The notes under the pieces are model-generated. The model was not told where the DNA came from. It searched no databases and saw nothing but the letters and a program-made list of their open reading frames with translations. From assembly GCA_017430535.1 (NCBI GenBank), contig JAFRMR010000016.1, forward strand, positions 1-34,110: a stretch of DNA of 34,110 nucleotides, written 5' to 3'. Of the stretch, positions 1-11,778 are shown piece after piece. Each line of letters opens with the position of its first letter. The stretch's first letter is position 1. This DNA comes from Clostridia bacterium (GTDB lineage: Bacteria; Bacillota; Clostridia; Oscillospirales; Acutalibacteraceae). A program made the translations under genes and the position numbers.

Positions 1-903
1 ATACAACTCCAGAATATCGGGCGGGATATTTGAAACAAGCGATTTCAGCTCCTCATATTCCTGTTGCCGTTTCTTCATTTCAAGCTTTTCGGTTACGCTG
101 ATTTTGCTTTCTTTCTTGAGATCGGCATTTTCTTTCCTCATTTGCTTCATTGTTTCATCATAAACAGCAAGCTTTGAAAGAAGGTCGGCTCTGTCGGACA
201 TATATTTTGAAATCATTTTTTCGGCATCCGCCTTGCTCTGTTTCAAATTCATAATTCCGATATTTTCTATTGCCGCCGAAATCTTCTCCGCCTGCTTGTT
301 CAGATTTTTCGCTTTCTTGTAAAGCTGAGTCGGTATGTAGGTTCTGCCGGTAATCTGACTGCTGGTTCCTCTTTCAAGCTCTGGATATTTCTTTGACATC
401 CATGAATGATATGCGTCCTGCCAGAATGTCAGCTTCTGTTTGTTGCCGACTATCTCTTTTGCGGATAATCTGTGATCCTTTGTAATTGGGACAAAGCACA
501 GATGCATGTGAGGCGTGGTTTCATCCAGATGGACGGCTGCGGAGATTATTGTTCCCGGTGTGAGATTCTTTTCATAAAACGCAAGAGCGTGTTCAACGAA
601 TTCTCTGATTTCCTTTTTACTCTTTTTTCTGAAGAATTCATTGCTTGCGGTTACTACGGTTTCGACTAAAACAACGCTGTCTTTTCTTGTTTTGCATTTG
701 TGAATTGCAATCAGCTTGTTTATCAATTCTATGTAGCTGCTTTTTCTTTTGACAAGGTTGTAATTATCCTTTGACCTGCTAAGGTCAATATCGGGATTGC
801 TCTTGTATTCTGTTTTTGTTCTTTCGTTGTGCGCTTCAATTCCGCCGACGTCTTGTGCCTTGTGTTTTTGAAAACGCATGATTGCATAATTTGCGGGTAT
901 CAC
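1..903 (-). CDS. MobV/Mob_Pre-type plasmid mobilization relaxase (partial, 3' end outside window)
   Basis: This is a DNA relaxase that nicks a cognate oriT to start conjugative mobilization of a plasmid or integrated element. The N-terminus reads YAIMRFQKHKAQDVGGIEAH, typical of the Pre/Mob family. The metal-binding motif HLDETTPHMHLCFVP lies at about residues 125-139, with the HxDE...PHMH histidines at 125, 132 and 134. From about residue 200 the chain becomes Lys/Glu-rich and probably coiled coil, as in the family, and it leaves the window without a stop codon. I chose the GTG at 903 because the family-conserved YAIMRF lies upstream of the first ATG (879), and an AAAGGAG sequence lies directly in front of the GTG. 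That spacing is very short, so ATG 879 remains possible. A fitting oriT lies about 530 bp upstream. Family assignment is secure; activity is not shown. Confidence 0.93.
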   Translation of the reverse strand, partial: MIPANYAIMRFQKHKAQDVGGIEAHNERTKTEYKSNPDIDLSRSKDNYNLVKRKSSYIELINKLIAIHKCKTRKDSVVLVETVVTASNEFFRKKSKKEIREFVEHALAFYEKNLTPGTIISAAVHLDETTPHMHLCFVPITKDHRLSAKEIVGNKQKLTFWQDAYHSWMSKKYPELERGTSSQITGRTYIPTQLYKKAKNLNKQAEKISAAIENIGIMNLKQSKADAEKMISKYMSDRADLLSKLAVYDETMKQMRKENADLKKESKISVTEKLEMKKRQQEYEELKSLVSNIPPDILELY

Positions 904-1067
904 TCTCCTTTCGATTTTTCAGTTTTGTTGTTTTCTGTTTCTTAATTATTTTTGCTAAGTCATTGGAATCACTCCTTTCTTATGAAAATTTAAAAGCACC
1001 GCAAAGAAAAATGAGACAATATGAATCATCTTTCCGAAGCGATGCTTTAATTTATTATTTAATTTTT

Positions 1068-1117
1068 GGTGCCGGATTTGGCACCAGCTACTATTTTCGG
1101 TGCCGATAGTGGCACCG
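1068..1117. repeat. Twin hairpins with the same GGTGCC stem
   Basis: Two inverted repeats stand side by side: GGTGCC-6 nt-GGCACC at 1068-1085 and CGGTGCC-6 nt-GGCACCG at 1098-1117. Both have the same stem and six-base loops. They lie between the relaxase start and the oriT. They could be binding sites for a regulator of the mobilization gene or part of the transfer origin; no T-run follows, so they are not simple terminators. Confidence 0.6.
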
Positions 1118-1429
1118 CTTTTGCATTTTCGTTACCATTTAATCGGACATATCATTTTTAAAAATCGTTGAAATTATTGCGTTATTTATTCTATCTTGTT
1201 TTCAATTTCCTTAAAAATGCAAAAAGTGTTTGTTCTGCGGAACGGGGATTTATACGCCCTTTGCCCTCGAGCCGCAAACTAAAAATACCGGAATCGGCAT
1301 TTTCAATATATAAGCCGATTTCTAAATCTGCCGGAAATCAAAAATCTCAATCTTGCTGTAAATGGGCAAAATTGAGTTTTTCTTCATTTTTAATGAAAAA
1401 GACCTGCGATTTTTCCGTCTCTTTGCGGC

Positions 1430-1467
1430 AAAGGTCTAACACACTAGACTTTGCAGGGTGCAAAGTC
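1430..1467 (-). other. Origin of transfer (oriT), MobV/pMV158 type
   Basis: On the minus strand 1446-1437 reads TAGTGTGTTA. This is identical to the nick core TAGTGTG/TTA known for the pMV158 MobM relaxase. It sits in the same arrangement of inverted repeats: an imperfect one (AAAGGTCTA at 1430-1438 with TAGACTTT at 1445-1452), and a perfect 9-bp hairpin GACTTTGCA-GGG-TGCAAAGTC at 1447-1467. The nick strand has the same polarity relative to the relaxase gene as in pMV158. The match is seen directly; the nick position is inferred from the family. Confidence 0.85.
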
Positions 1468-1625
1468 GGTGTGCCAAAGGGGAATGGCAAATATCCTCAA
1501 ACGCCTGTTTTCGCATTTTTGCCTTTTCCGTTCCCCTTTTGGATTACCCTCGGCTGTCGCTGAAGCCCGGCGCAAACATTCAATTCACAGCGGCACAAAA
1601 TGTCCAATCCTGCGTTGTTGTCCTT

Positions 1626-1644
1626 GATGGGCACAAAGCCCATC
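1626..1644. repeat. Small hairpin, 7-bp stem
   Basis: GATGGGC (1626-1632) and GCCCATC (1638-1644) form a perfect stem with a five-base loop. No T-run follows. Role unknown. Confidence 0.4.
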
Positions 1645-2140
1645 TGCGTCCTCCGCCTTGTCTTGATCATTTTTGCTCGCTGTTCGGTTAAATCTTTTCA
1701 CCGGGTTTCAGCGTGAAATCCTCAAAAACCGCTCTTTCGGATTTCAATCGGAATTGCCGGAGTGGGTCAAATTGTATCAGTTTGGGTCTCGGCAATTCTT
1801 ATGATTCTTCGCTTTAGCGAATTATGTATGACATATTTAAGTAAGAACGTTATATCTCTTGTTAACAAGATTCGTAACTCTCCCTGTTTCTTCACCCCAC
1901 CGCCTCGCTGCGTCGTCCACCAGACGCGCTTCGGCGATTCGCCCCGTGACGCGCTTTGTCGGAATCGGTTTTCGTATAATTGTTACTGAATAATTTGCAG
2001 CTACCATACTCAATTGATTCCGATTAAGGAAATCTTTTCCTTAAAAACCTTTTCCGTAAGAATATCGCTGCGACCTCAGCAACATTTTTACGGTGGCGGA
2101 TAAAAAACACAGGATATACTTTATCGCCGGATATGAAACC

Positions 2141-2171
2141 AGCACCCGATGTTTTGATTTCATCGGGTGCT
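2141..2171. repeat. Perfect 11-bp hairpin downstream of the surface operon
   Basis: AGCACCCGATG (2141-2151) pairs with CATCGGGTGCT (2161-2171) across a 9-base loop. It lies about 150 bp beyond the stop codon of the operon's last gene. No clear U-run follows on either strand, so a termination role is uncertain. Confidence 0.45.
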
Positions 2172-2207
2172 AAATGCAAATAAAGATAATTTGTTTTGTT
2201 AACACTT

Positions 2208-2251
2208 AATATTTGCCCCTGCAAACATATAAAACTACAGGGGCAAATATT
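2208..2251 (-). terminator. Long hairpin, probable end of the surface-protein operon
   Basis: AATATTTGCCCCTG (2208-2221) is the exact inverse of CAGGGGCAAATATT (2238-2251), giving a 14-bp stem with a 16-base loop 64 bp past the stop of the 1557-aa gene. The T-run is weak, so it may act with the hairpin at 2141-2171. Confidence 0.5.
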
Positions 2252-2314
2252 CTAATTTGCGCTAACAATTAGTAATGCAAGCAAAAATGCATCATTAATA
2301 ACTATGCTGAATAA

Positions 2315-5300
2315 TCATTTTTCTCTGTATTGTACATACTTGACTACATTGGAAACATTTGCTTGACCAGTAGGATCGGTCGTTGACTCCTTTGCTATGT
2401 CCTTGTAGAATTTATAAGTATATACAGGTTCTTGATAATGGTATAAAGTACGCGTGGAATAATTAGGTCGATCTTCTTCTTTCTTTAACGCCCAAATATT
2501 AGCCGGACAACCACCTGGATTGTAATAACCATACATATTCTCTCCGCTTAGATTCGTATATAACGATGGTAGAGCTGATGTTCTTTCAATCTCATGATAT
2601 GTATTTCCGTGAGCTGTGCATGATGAATTATTACAAACCTGATTGCTTGCGTGATGCTTATGATAGTAAATATAATAGTGCGTATAAGAAGAAATGTATG
2701 TTTCAGTTGTTGTCCAAACATTTCTTTCTCCGTTGGATGGATCAGAGTATGAGGTTTTCTCTGTACCCCAGCTTGTTCTGGTTTTGCTGTGATAGGTATA
2801 GCCGGACATTGTTGACGAACTGCTCGTTTTCCAGTCTCTATATGTATATGTCCATTTTGTATTTACGATCTGAGCTCCCGAAGGAACAGAGCTAGCTTTG
2901 ACCCAACCTGACACAGCGTTTTGTGAAGCAGTTGCATAAATGTTGGAAGATGTGACATTTCCGGTTACAGTGATTGATGTTTTACCATTAGATGTGATTG
3001 TGTAGTAATCAGCTTTTGTATACGTAATGCTGAGAACATCACCATAATAAACTGTTGCTCCACTGCTGAGGTTGCCGGTTGAAGCACCCTTATTAGGCGA
3101 ACTTGTTCGCTTAACTGTAATAGTGTATCCTGTTCCGGTATTCCAATTGACGGTGTATGAATTTACTGTCCAGTGTGCATAGAGAATGGTATTTGATTCG
3201 AAAGAGGAAACGGTTGTTGCTGTAATCTGCGTTCCTCCCGTTTGTGCTGTAAACCAGCCATCGAATGCAAATCCTGTTCTCGTCGGTGCCGGTAAAGCAC
3301 CAACCGCTTCTCCGTAATAAACAGTTTTTTCGGTTTCGTTTACTGTTCCTCCGTTTGCATCAAAAGTCAGAGAGTAAACACCGTTCAGATACCTTGAATA
3401 CTCTTCCTCACTGATTTCAATTATACTTCCGCTGCAGTTAATATACTCAGGATTTGTTATGCTTCCTCTGACCAGAACATTATTATTGACTTCAAGTTCG
3501 CTGAAGACACCTTTTTCAACAGCCTCTGCAGTTTTTGAAGCAATCACATTTCTGCAAAGCACAGCATTACCCGTAGAGGAGGTCATTACGCTTTCGCCAT
3601 ACAGCTTCAAAGCGGTATTTTCATTGGTCAAAACCATTGAAAATCCTTCGGAATTTATATTTAACTGACCAAGTACAACCTCGCTCGATGAAGATTTAAT
3701 CGGAATACCGGTTGTGCATTGTAATGTAATATGATTAATGATTGTTTTTTGGGCATCGGAGTTTACTATAACATTGCTGAGCGTATTACTGAGACCGTTC
3801 AAAGCAAAGATCTCTGTATTGGATCCGATCGCAATTTGCATTCCATTCAGGCTGTCAGAAGGTTCGGCGATGTAAGTCAGAATATTTTTGGCGCCTGAGT
3901 TTGTCGCAGCATTGATTACATTCTTATTATTTGAATACACGGCGAAGGTATTTATATTTTCGAACGCACTGTCTCCAAGTGCCTCAATACTATTGGAGAG
4001 AAAAACAGTATCGAACGCGCAGTCTTTAAATGCAGATGCCCCTATGTTAACAACGCCGGGCATATTTATTAACTCAAGACTGCTGCAACCTTCAAATGCA
4101 TTTGCAGGTATATCAGTTATGAAATCTGACAGTTGAACACCGGTAATGATGGTATTTCCTTTAAAAGCAGTTGAACTGATTCCGTTTACCTTGATTACGC
4201 TCTTTGTTCCATCAAGATTATCAACCACATGATACTCGGGAATTACTACAGTAGCATCAGTGCCATTATATCCGGTAACAACTCCGTTTTTGTTAAATTC
4301 CAAGCCTTCTGTTTCGCCGACTTTTGAAAGGACATACTCTTCAACCTCATACGGAACTTCGAATGGGATAACACTGATTTGATTATCATCATACAGGGCT
4401 GTGGAATAGGAATAATCTTCAAAATTATGAATCTCATCATCCATAACCGTATATGTCGTCACAAAATATGCTGCTGTTTTGACGTCATAGCCGACAATAG
4501 CAAACACATGCGCCGTGCCTGCTTTTATCAGACGGTGATAACCGGTTTTTGTGTTGCTGGTTGTGTAGGTGATTGTTTCCGTTGAAGATTCTTTGGTGCT
4601 GTATGTGACAGATGACGAGTAAGAATTCGTATCAGAAACAGAAACCGATGAGCCCTGCGTATTTGTTTGACCGCCGCTCTGAATATAGGACTTTCCGTAG
4701 CCATATTCCGAAGCAATTCTTTCCGATACGGTTTTTGAGATGCTGTCCGTGTTGCTCACTGTTCTGCTTCCGCCATAAGACCTTGAACTGTTCCAACTTG
4801 CATTGCTTACTGTATCTGTTCCGGTGTGTTTGACTGAGCCTTTTTGATGTTCAATACCAAGTTCGGATTCATTTCCGATTTTTGCCGCAGTTGATTTTTC
4901 TCCAGACCATTCATGTCCCGCTTTTAAACCTAAATCAAAGTCGAATCCCCAATTTGCTCCCAAATCTACCCCTTCATACGGAGCTGATGCACTCAATCCA
5001 AGCTCTTCTTTAGCGTTAACATTCATTTCTGCGCTTAGTTTTTCGGAAACAGTGTGTGATTGAGTGCCCTCACTTGTATTTTTTCGATTGCCTGTTCCTG
5101 TGATTAAATCATATTCCTGTGCAGAATCATACTTAGTAGTTGTAGTAGAGCCGGAGCTTCCGCTGCTTACAAGCCAATTACTATTGTCTGTGGTGCAAAG
5201 AGTTTGGGCATCGGTTTCCGAAAGATTGTTTTCCTGAAGATAATTCTCATTCACAGATACAGAATCCGACCAGCCGTTGGATAATGACCACTGTGCCGTA

Positions 5301-6988
5301 TTGATTGTTGAATTTGCGACAGTCTGCGTATATTGATTCATTAATCCGGTTTCTGTCGTAACATTGTATTCCTTTGAGACCGTTCTTGCAATGCCCTCGG
5401 AATTTATGTAGCCGAAATCTTCAATTACATAAAGCGGAACATTTTCAATTCTGCCGATTTCATAAGTAAACAAAATAGAGTTAGTTTCTTCGCTTTCAAT
5501 AATCATGGGGGCGCTAAGCGTTTTTTTCGTCCAGGCTTTATTGCGTTCACTCATCCAGTTCGCAGAATATGTTAAGTTGTTAATAGTTCCTTTCGGCACA
5601 GTTTTTGAAATTTTGCCTTCACCGTCAGACCATCCGACAAAAACATATCCGTCAAGCGACGGAGTCGGCAGAGTTGCTCCCTTGTCAGTGGTATATTTTA
5701 TTTCGTTGACAGGTATAAGATCAGATTCAAAAGAAACAGTATATTCGATTTTTTCCCAATGAGCATAAAGCTCAATTTCTCCCGTTTCGCCTACTGCAAT
5801 TTTCTTAACATTGGTTGCGTTTGCGCCGGCAGGCAAATCATACCAGCCGAGGAAGGCGTAGCCCGGCGAACTGACATTCTTTAATGTCAGACCCGTATTG
5901 CTATTGTAAGTTGGAGGATTGGGATTTGAAATCGAAAGTGTGGACAAATAAGTATCACCATTAGAAATATGATAAATCACATTATATTGCTGCGGCTGAA
6001 GCATCGGAACTACAACCTGTTCTTCAAGAACTGCTCCGCAAACAGAACAATGACATCCTTCTGTTAATCCCGTGGATGTTTCTGTGGCGGGTACGGCCGG
6101 ATCCACCACCGCAATATGACCTTTGGCCTTAATGATAGTTTCATCATAACTTATTTCATAAATGCCATCTTCGTCACTGAAGTACTTTTCGCACTTTGAG
6201 CAATACCAAAAATCGCAGTTACCGTCTTTCTCGCATGTTGCATCTACTGCTTTTGTGGCAATCATTTCATGACTGCATCTTACAGTATGCGGCTTAAGCT
6301 CAACTCCGTAGCCACCTGCATTAAAACGACGAAGGAGTGTGACATCCTTTCCGTTTATCATATTATCATCATTTACATCGGCAGCATCCTCATTTATGAT
6401 AACATCATAGCCACCCGCAATAAAGCGACGAAGAAGTGTGACATCCTTACCGTTAATGGTTTTGTCACCGTTCACATCACCGGGAATATAATCAATAATC
6501 GTTACAGAACCGTTTTCAATACTTAAATTTATATTTTCCATTGAACTGTCAAAAACATCACCTTTGCGATAACTGACAGTAACAGGAAGTGATTCATTAG
6601 GCACCGCATTTTCAGAAACGCTAAATGTCAATGTCAAGAATTCGCCGTCTTCTGTTGCTACCTCCGCCTCAGAATCATATGTGAAACTACAAGGGCTTTC
6701 ATATTTTCCGGGCTTTGTAAATCCAAGTTCCGAGAAAACGCCATTGCTTACAGCATCAGTAAGAACAAGCTTTGAATCATACGATATAGTGAATTTAGCA
6801 CCGGCAATTCCCGGATTGTTTGTTATCTCCAAGTTCACCTGAGCCGTTGAACCCGGAGCAGAATACTTACTGACAACAGAGATAGTAGGTTCATTAATCT
6901 CTTCTGCAAAAGCACAAAAGGTTCCAATTGGGATACAGCCTAAAACTAAAAATGCTGCCAGGACCAAAGAGAGAATCTTTTTTTTCAT
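2315..6988 (-). CDS. Giant secreted cohesin-dockerin protein with B-repeats, Ser/Thr-rich module and LRR segment
   Basis: A 1557-residue exported protein, last gene of the operon. In order: signal peptide (1-29); cohesin (about 33-166, with NNPGIAGA and SPCSF motifs); dockerin (about 169-230) with two calcium loops GDVNGDKTINGKDVTLLRRF and ADVNDDNMINGKDVTLLRRF; Cys-rich paired motifs (236-325, CSKC and CSVC); two Listeria-Bacteroides-type B-repeats (335-478, each ending GW...W); an unrecognised Ser/Thr-rich beta module (485-890); a BspA-like LRR segment (900-1015, 'SSTAFKGN', 'ANAFEGC', 'ASAFKDC'); a further B-repeat (1204-1275); and a Tyr/Trp/Ser-rich C-terminus. No sortase motif or membrane anchor is visible, so attachment probably goes through cohesin-dockerin binding. 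AAAGGA lies 6 bases before the ATG, 12 bp after the previous gene. Binding partner and target are unknown; an adhesin or toxin-like effector is possible. Confidence 0.9.
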   Translation of the reverse strand: MKKKILSLVLAAFLVLGCIPIGTFCAFAEEINEPTISVVSKYSAPGSTAQVNLEITNNPGIAGAKFTISYDSKLVLTDAVSNGVFSELGFTKPGKYESPCSFTYDSEAEVATEDGEFLTLTFSVSENAVPNESLPVTVSYRKGDVFDSSMENINLSIENGSVTIIDYIPGDVNGDKTINGKDVTLLRRFIAGGYDVIINEDAADVNDDNMINGKDVTLLRRFNAGGYGVELKPHTVRCSHEMIATKAVDATCEKDGNCDFWYCSKCEKYFSDEDGIYEISYDETIIKAKGHIAVVDPAVPATETSTGLTEGCHCSVCGAVLEEQVVVPMLQPQQYNVIYHISNGDTYLSTLSISNPNPPTYNSNTGLTLKNVSSPGYAFLGWYDLPAGANATNVKKIAVGETGEIELYAHWEKIEYTVSFESDLIPVNEIKYTTDKGATLPTPSLDGYVFVGWSDGEGKISKTVPKGTINNLTYSANWMSERNKAWTKKTLSAPMIIESEETNSILFTYEIGRIENVPLYVIEDFGYINSEGIARTVSKEYNVTTETGLMNQYTQTVANSTINTAQWSLSNGWSDSVSVNENYLQENNLSETDAQTLCTTDNSNWLVSSGSSGSTTTTKYDSAQEYDLITGTGNRKNTSEGTQSHTVSEKLSAEMNVNAKEELGLSASAPYEGVDLGANWGFDFDLGLKAGHEWSGEKSTAAKIGNESELGIEHQKGSVKHTGTDTVSNASWNSSRSYGGSRTVSNTDSISKTVSERIASEYGYGKSYIQSGGQTNTQGSSVSVSDTNSYSSSVTYSTKESSTETITYTTSNTKTGYHRLIKAGTAHVFAIVGYDVKTAAYFVTTYTVMDDEIHNFEDYSYSTALYDDNQISVIPFEVPYEVEEYVLSKVGETEGLEFNKNGVVTGYNGTDATVVIPEYHVVDNLDGTKSVIKVNGISSTAFKGNTIITGVQLSDFITDIPANAFEGCSSLELINMPGVVNIGASAFKDCAFDTVFLSNSIEALGDSAFENINTFAVYSNNKNVINAATNSGAKNILTYIAEPSDSLNGMQIAIGSNTEIFALNGLSNTLSNVIVNSDAQKTIINHITLQCTTGIPIKSSSSEVVLGQLNINSEGFSMVLTNENTALKLYGESVMTSSTGNAVLCRNVIASKTAEAVEKGVFSELEVNNNVLVRGSITNPEYINCSGSIIEISEEEYSRYLNGVYSLTFDANGGTVNETEKTVYYGEAVGALPAPTRTGFAFDGWFTAQTGGTQITATTVSSFESNTILYAHWTVNSYTVNWNTGTGYTITVKRTSSPNKGASTGNLSSGATVYYGDVLSITYTKADYYTITSNGKTSITVTGNVTSSNIYATASQNAVSGWVKASSVPSGAQIVNTKWTYTYRDWKTSSSSTMSGYTYHSKTRTSWGTEKTSYSDPSNGERNVWTTTETYISSYTHYYIYYHKHHASNQVCNNSSCTAHGNTYHEIERTSALPSLYTNLSGENMYGYYNPGGCPANIWALKKEEDRPNYSTRTLYHYQEPVYTYKFYKDIAKESTTDPTGQANVSNVVKYVQYREK

Positions 6989-7000
6989 ATATATTCCTTT

Positions 7001-7561
7001 CTACTTAACAACTATTTTGCCTTCTGCCTCACTGATGGCAACATTGTTAAGATTTGTATCGTAAACATCTTCGTCTCTGAATGAACAACGGACTTCAAAA
7101 CTATCTCCGGTTAAGGGCTTGTCAGGAAGTTTAAAATGCAAAACCAGAACCGCTCCATCTTCATCAGCCACCGCTGATTCAGAATCCCAACTGAAATTAC
7201 ACGGGTTTTGCATTTTACCGGGAGGCATATAGTCCAGATCTGAAAAAGCGTTGCCCGGCTGAGCTGAATCAAGGGTTAATCTGTCATCATAGTAAATTCT
7301 TAATAGAGCACCTGCTATTCCGGGATTATTCTGAACAGAAACTATAACAGAAGCTTCTTTGCTGTCAGACGACACAAAAACATCTTTGATGATAAACGAC
7401 GGCCACGTTATATTTTCTACAGTTTCTACTGTATTACTGTAAACTGAATATTCTTCTGTTTTATCATTATAAGCTCTATCATTGAATAATCCGTTGCATC
7501 CTGAGAAAAGCGCCATAATGATTGATACAGTAATGATTATACAAAGAACTCTTTTTTTCAT
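7001..7561 (-). CDS. Cohesin-domain lipoprotein (candidate cell-surface anchor)
   Basis: A 186-residue protein that appears to be little more than one cohesin held on the membrane. The N-terminus is a lipoprotein signal ending ALFSGC (Cys22; Phe at -3 is less usual than Leu). A ~30-residue linker follows. The cohesin runs from about residue 55 to the end, with NNPGIAGALLRIYYDD, a conserved PG...NPCNFSWDSE stretch and the terminal EDVYD...GKIVV. It sits 19 bp after the collagen-like gene and 12 bp before the cohesin-dockerin gene. The same three blocks occur in the cohesins of both neighbours, so all three modules are related. Cohesins bind dockerins through calcium-stabilised contacts, and the only dockerin visible here is in the next gene. 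I infer that this lipoprotein tethers it. Confidence 0.85.
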   Translation of the reverse strand: MKKRVLCIIITVSIIMALFSGCNGLFNDRAYNDKTEEYSVYSNTVETVENITWPSFIIKDVFVSSDSKEASVIVSVQNNPGIAGALLRIYYDDRLTLDSAQPGNAFSDLDYMPPGKMQNPCNFSWDSESAVADEDGAVLVLHFKLPDKPLTGDSFEVRCSFRDEDVYDTNLNNVAISEAEGKIVVK

Positions 7562-7580
7562 TTAATCACCCTGTACATCT

Positions 7581-10553
<2,973 letters not shown>

Positions 10554-10560
10554 TTGTTAA

Positions 10561-10567
10561 CCTCCTC
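10561..10567 (-). promoter_or_regulatory. Strong ribosome binding site of the surface operon
   Basis: On the minus strand GAGGAGG stands 7 bases before the ATG at 10553. This fixes the start of the collagen-like protein over the in-frame ATG four codons further in. Confidence 0.85.
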
Positions 10568-10689
10568 ATAATGCCAAAAAGCAACCTGATGAAAGCTTAT
10601 TTCAAAAGGTAGAGATTATGAAAAAGGTTTGTTTTTATCATATTCAAAAAAATATTTGTTAAAATAGTTGAATTATCTTCTGAAATTTG

Positions 10690-10718
10690 TTGACTTTACA
10701 GACATTTTTATGTATTAT
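10690..10718 (+). promoter_or_regulatory. Sigma-A promoter inside the invertible segment, pointing away from the operon
   Basis: TTGACT (10690-10695), 17 bases, then TATTAT (10713-10718); each box matches the consensus at five of six bases. In the orientation given, it fires toward the recombinase's 3' end, antisense to every gene nearby. After inversion of the segment it would point into the operon with a leader of about 80 bases. Confidence 0.6.
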
Positions 10719-10741
10719 AAATATGTATTTCATTGTTCCAA
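10714..10741 (-). promoter_or_regulatory. Competing promoter candidate inside the invertible segment, pointing into the operon
   Basis: On the minus strand TTGGAA (10741-10736), 16 bases, then a perfect TATAAT (10719-10714). Its -10 box overlaps that of the opposite promoter, and its -35 lies in the inner arm of the right recombination site. Because of this candidate the ON/OFF state of the sequenced orientation cannot be decided by eye. Confidence 0.4.
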
Positions 10742-10764
10742 AAAGTCTACCTTTTGAAACAAAA

Positions 10765-11388
<624 letters not shown>

Positions 11389-11423
11389 CTATAGTCATCA
11401 CTCCTTAATTTTAATCTGAAATT

Positions 11424-11636
11424 TCATTTCTTTTGCCATTTGATTTCATATCCGAGCACATCGGCAATTTTCAATGCTTCGGTATATCTCAAAGTGCCCG
11501 TATGAAGTTTGCGGCTGAAATTGGATAAGCTTTCGCTCCAACCGTATTCATCAACGAGCATATCGAGCACCTGTTTCATGGTATAGCCTTCGGCAACAAT
11601 AACGGATTTGATTTGATTGGCTATGCTTACGCTCAT
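11424..11636 (-). CDS. Small XRE-like DNA-binding protein upstream of the recombinase
   Basis: A 70-residue protein with a helix-turn-helix-like pattern (YTMKQVLDMLVDEYGWSE, then SNFSRKLHTGTLRYTEALKI) and a short tail ending EIKWQKK. Small proteins of this form are common in mobile elements of Clostridia. AAGGAGGTG lies 5 bases before the ATG. The gene lies 53 bp upstream of the recombinase on the same strand, so the two are probably co-transcribed. It may control the recombinase or bias its direction. I do not recognise a named family member. Confidence 0.75.
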   Translation of the reverse strand: MSVSIANQIKSVIVAEGYTMKQVLDMLVDEYGWSESLSNFSRKLHTGTLRYTEALKIADVLGYEIKWQKK

Positions 11637-11778
11637 AATTTCACCTCCTTCGTAGTGGATTTAAGAAAAAATTGGATAGGTTTTCTCCGAACGACCTATG
11701 ACCCGTTCCGTAGATTTCTATCCGATGTTTTTCCGTTTTATTCGATTATTTTTCGCTGTTATGATAATTGCTTTGCAT

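Larger units (their letters stand above)
904..2314. other. Non-coding stretch between relaxase and surface operon, with oriT and several hairpins
   Basis: I find no convincing gene in these 1.4 kb. The open frames present lack ribosome binding sites and family resemblance, and one runs across the oriT. The stretch holds a twin GGTGCC hairpin, a pMV158-like oriT, a small GATGGGC/GCCCATC hairpin (1626-1644) and two longer hairpins near the end of the surface operon. Confidence 0.6.
10599..10760. other. Candidate invertible promoter segment
   Basis: Two copies of TTTCAAAAGGTAGA face each other at 10600-10613 and 10746-10759: a perfect 14-bp inverted repeat, 132 bp apart. Each copy is half of a 26-bp imperfect dyad (10599-10624 and 10735-10760; the right one matches at 9 of 11 arm positions, the left at 7 of 11) around a shared TAGA centre. 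This is the size and form of sites used by Hin/Gin-type invertases. A serine recombinase ends 5 bp to the right and the surface operon starts 46 bp to the left. Promoter elements lie between. The repeat is seen; inversion is inferred. Confidence 0.7.

Noticed and set aside
1168-1563. Open frame of 131 codons on the plus strand
   Set aside because: It runs straight across the oriT hairpins, has no ribosome binding site and no recognisable pattern.
2024-2224. Short minus-strand frame downstream of the surface operon
   Set aside because: It spans the 11-bp hairpin, lacks a ribosome binding site, and its composition looks like translated repeat sequence.
11641-11740. Interrupted GGATAG/CTATCC inverted repeat upstream of the 70-aa gene
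   Set aside because: The arms are short and about 50 bp apart with only partial pairing between; too weak to call a riboswitch or terminator.
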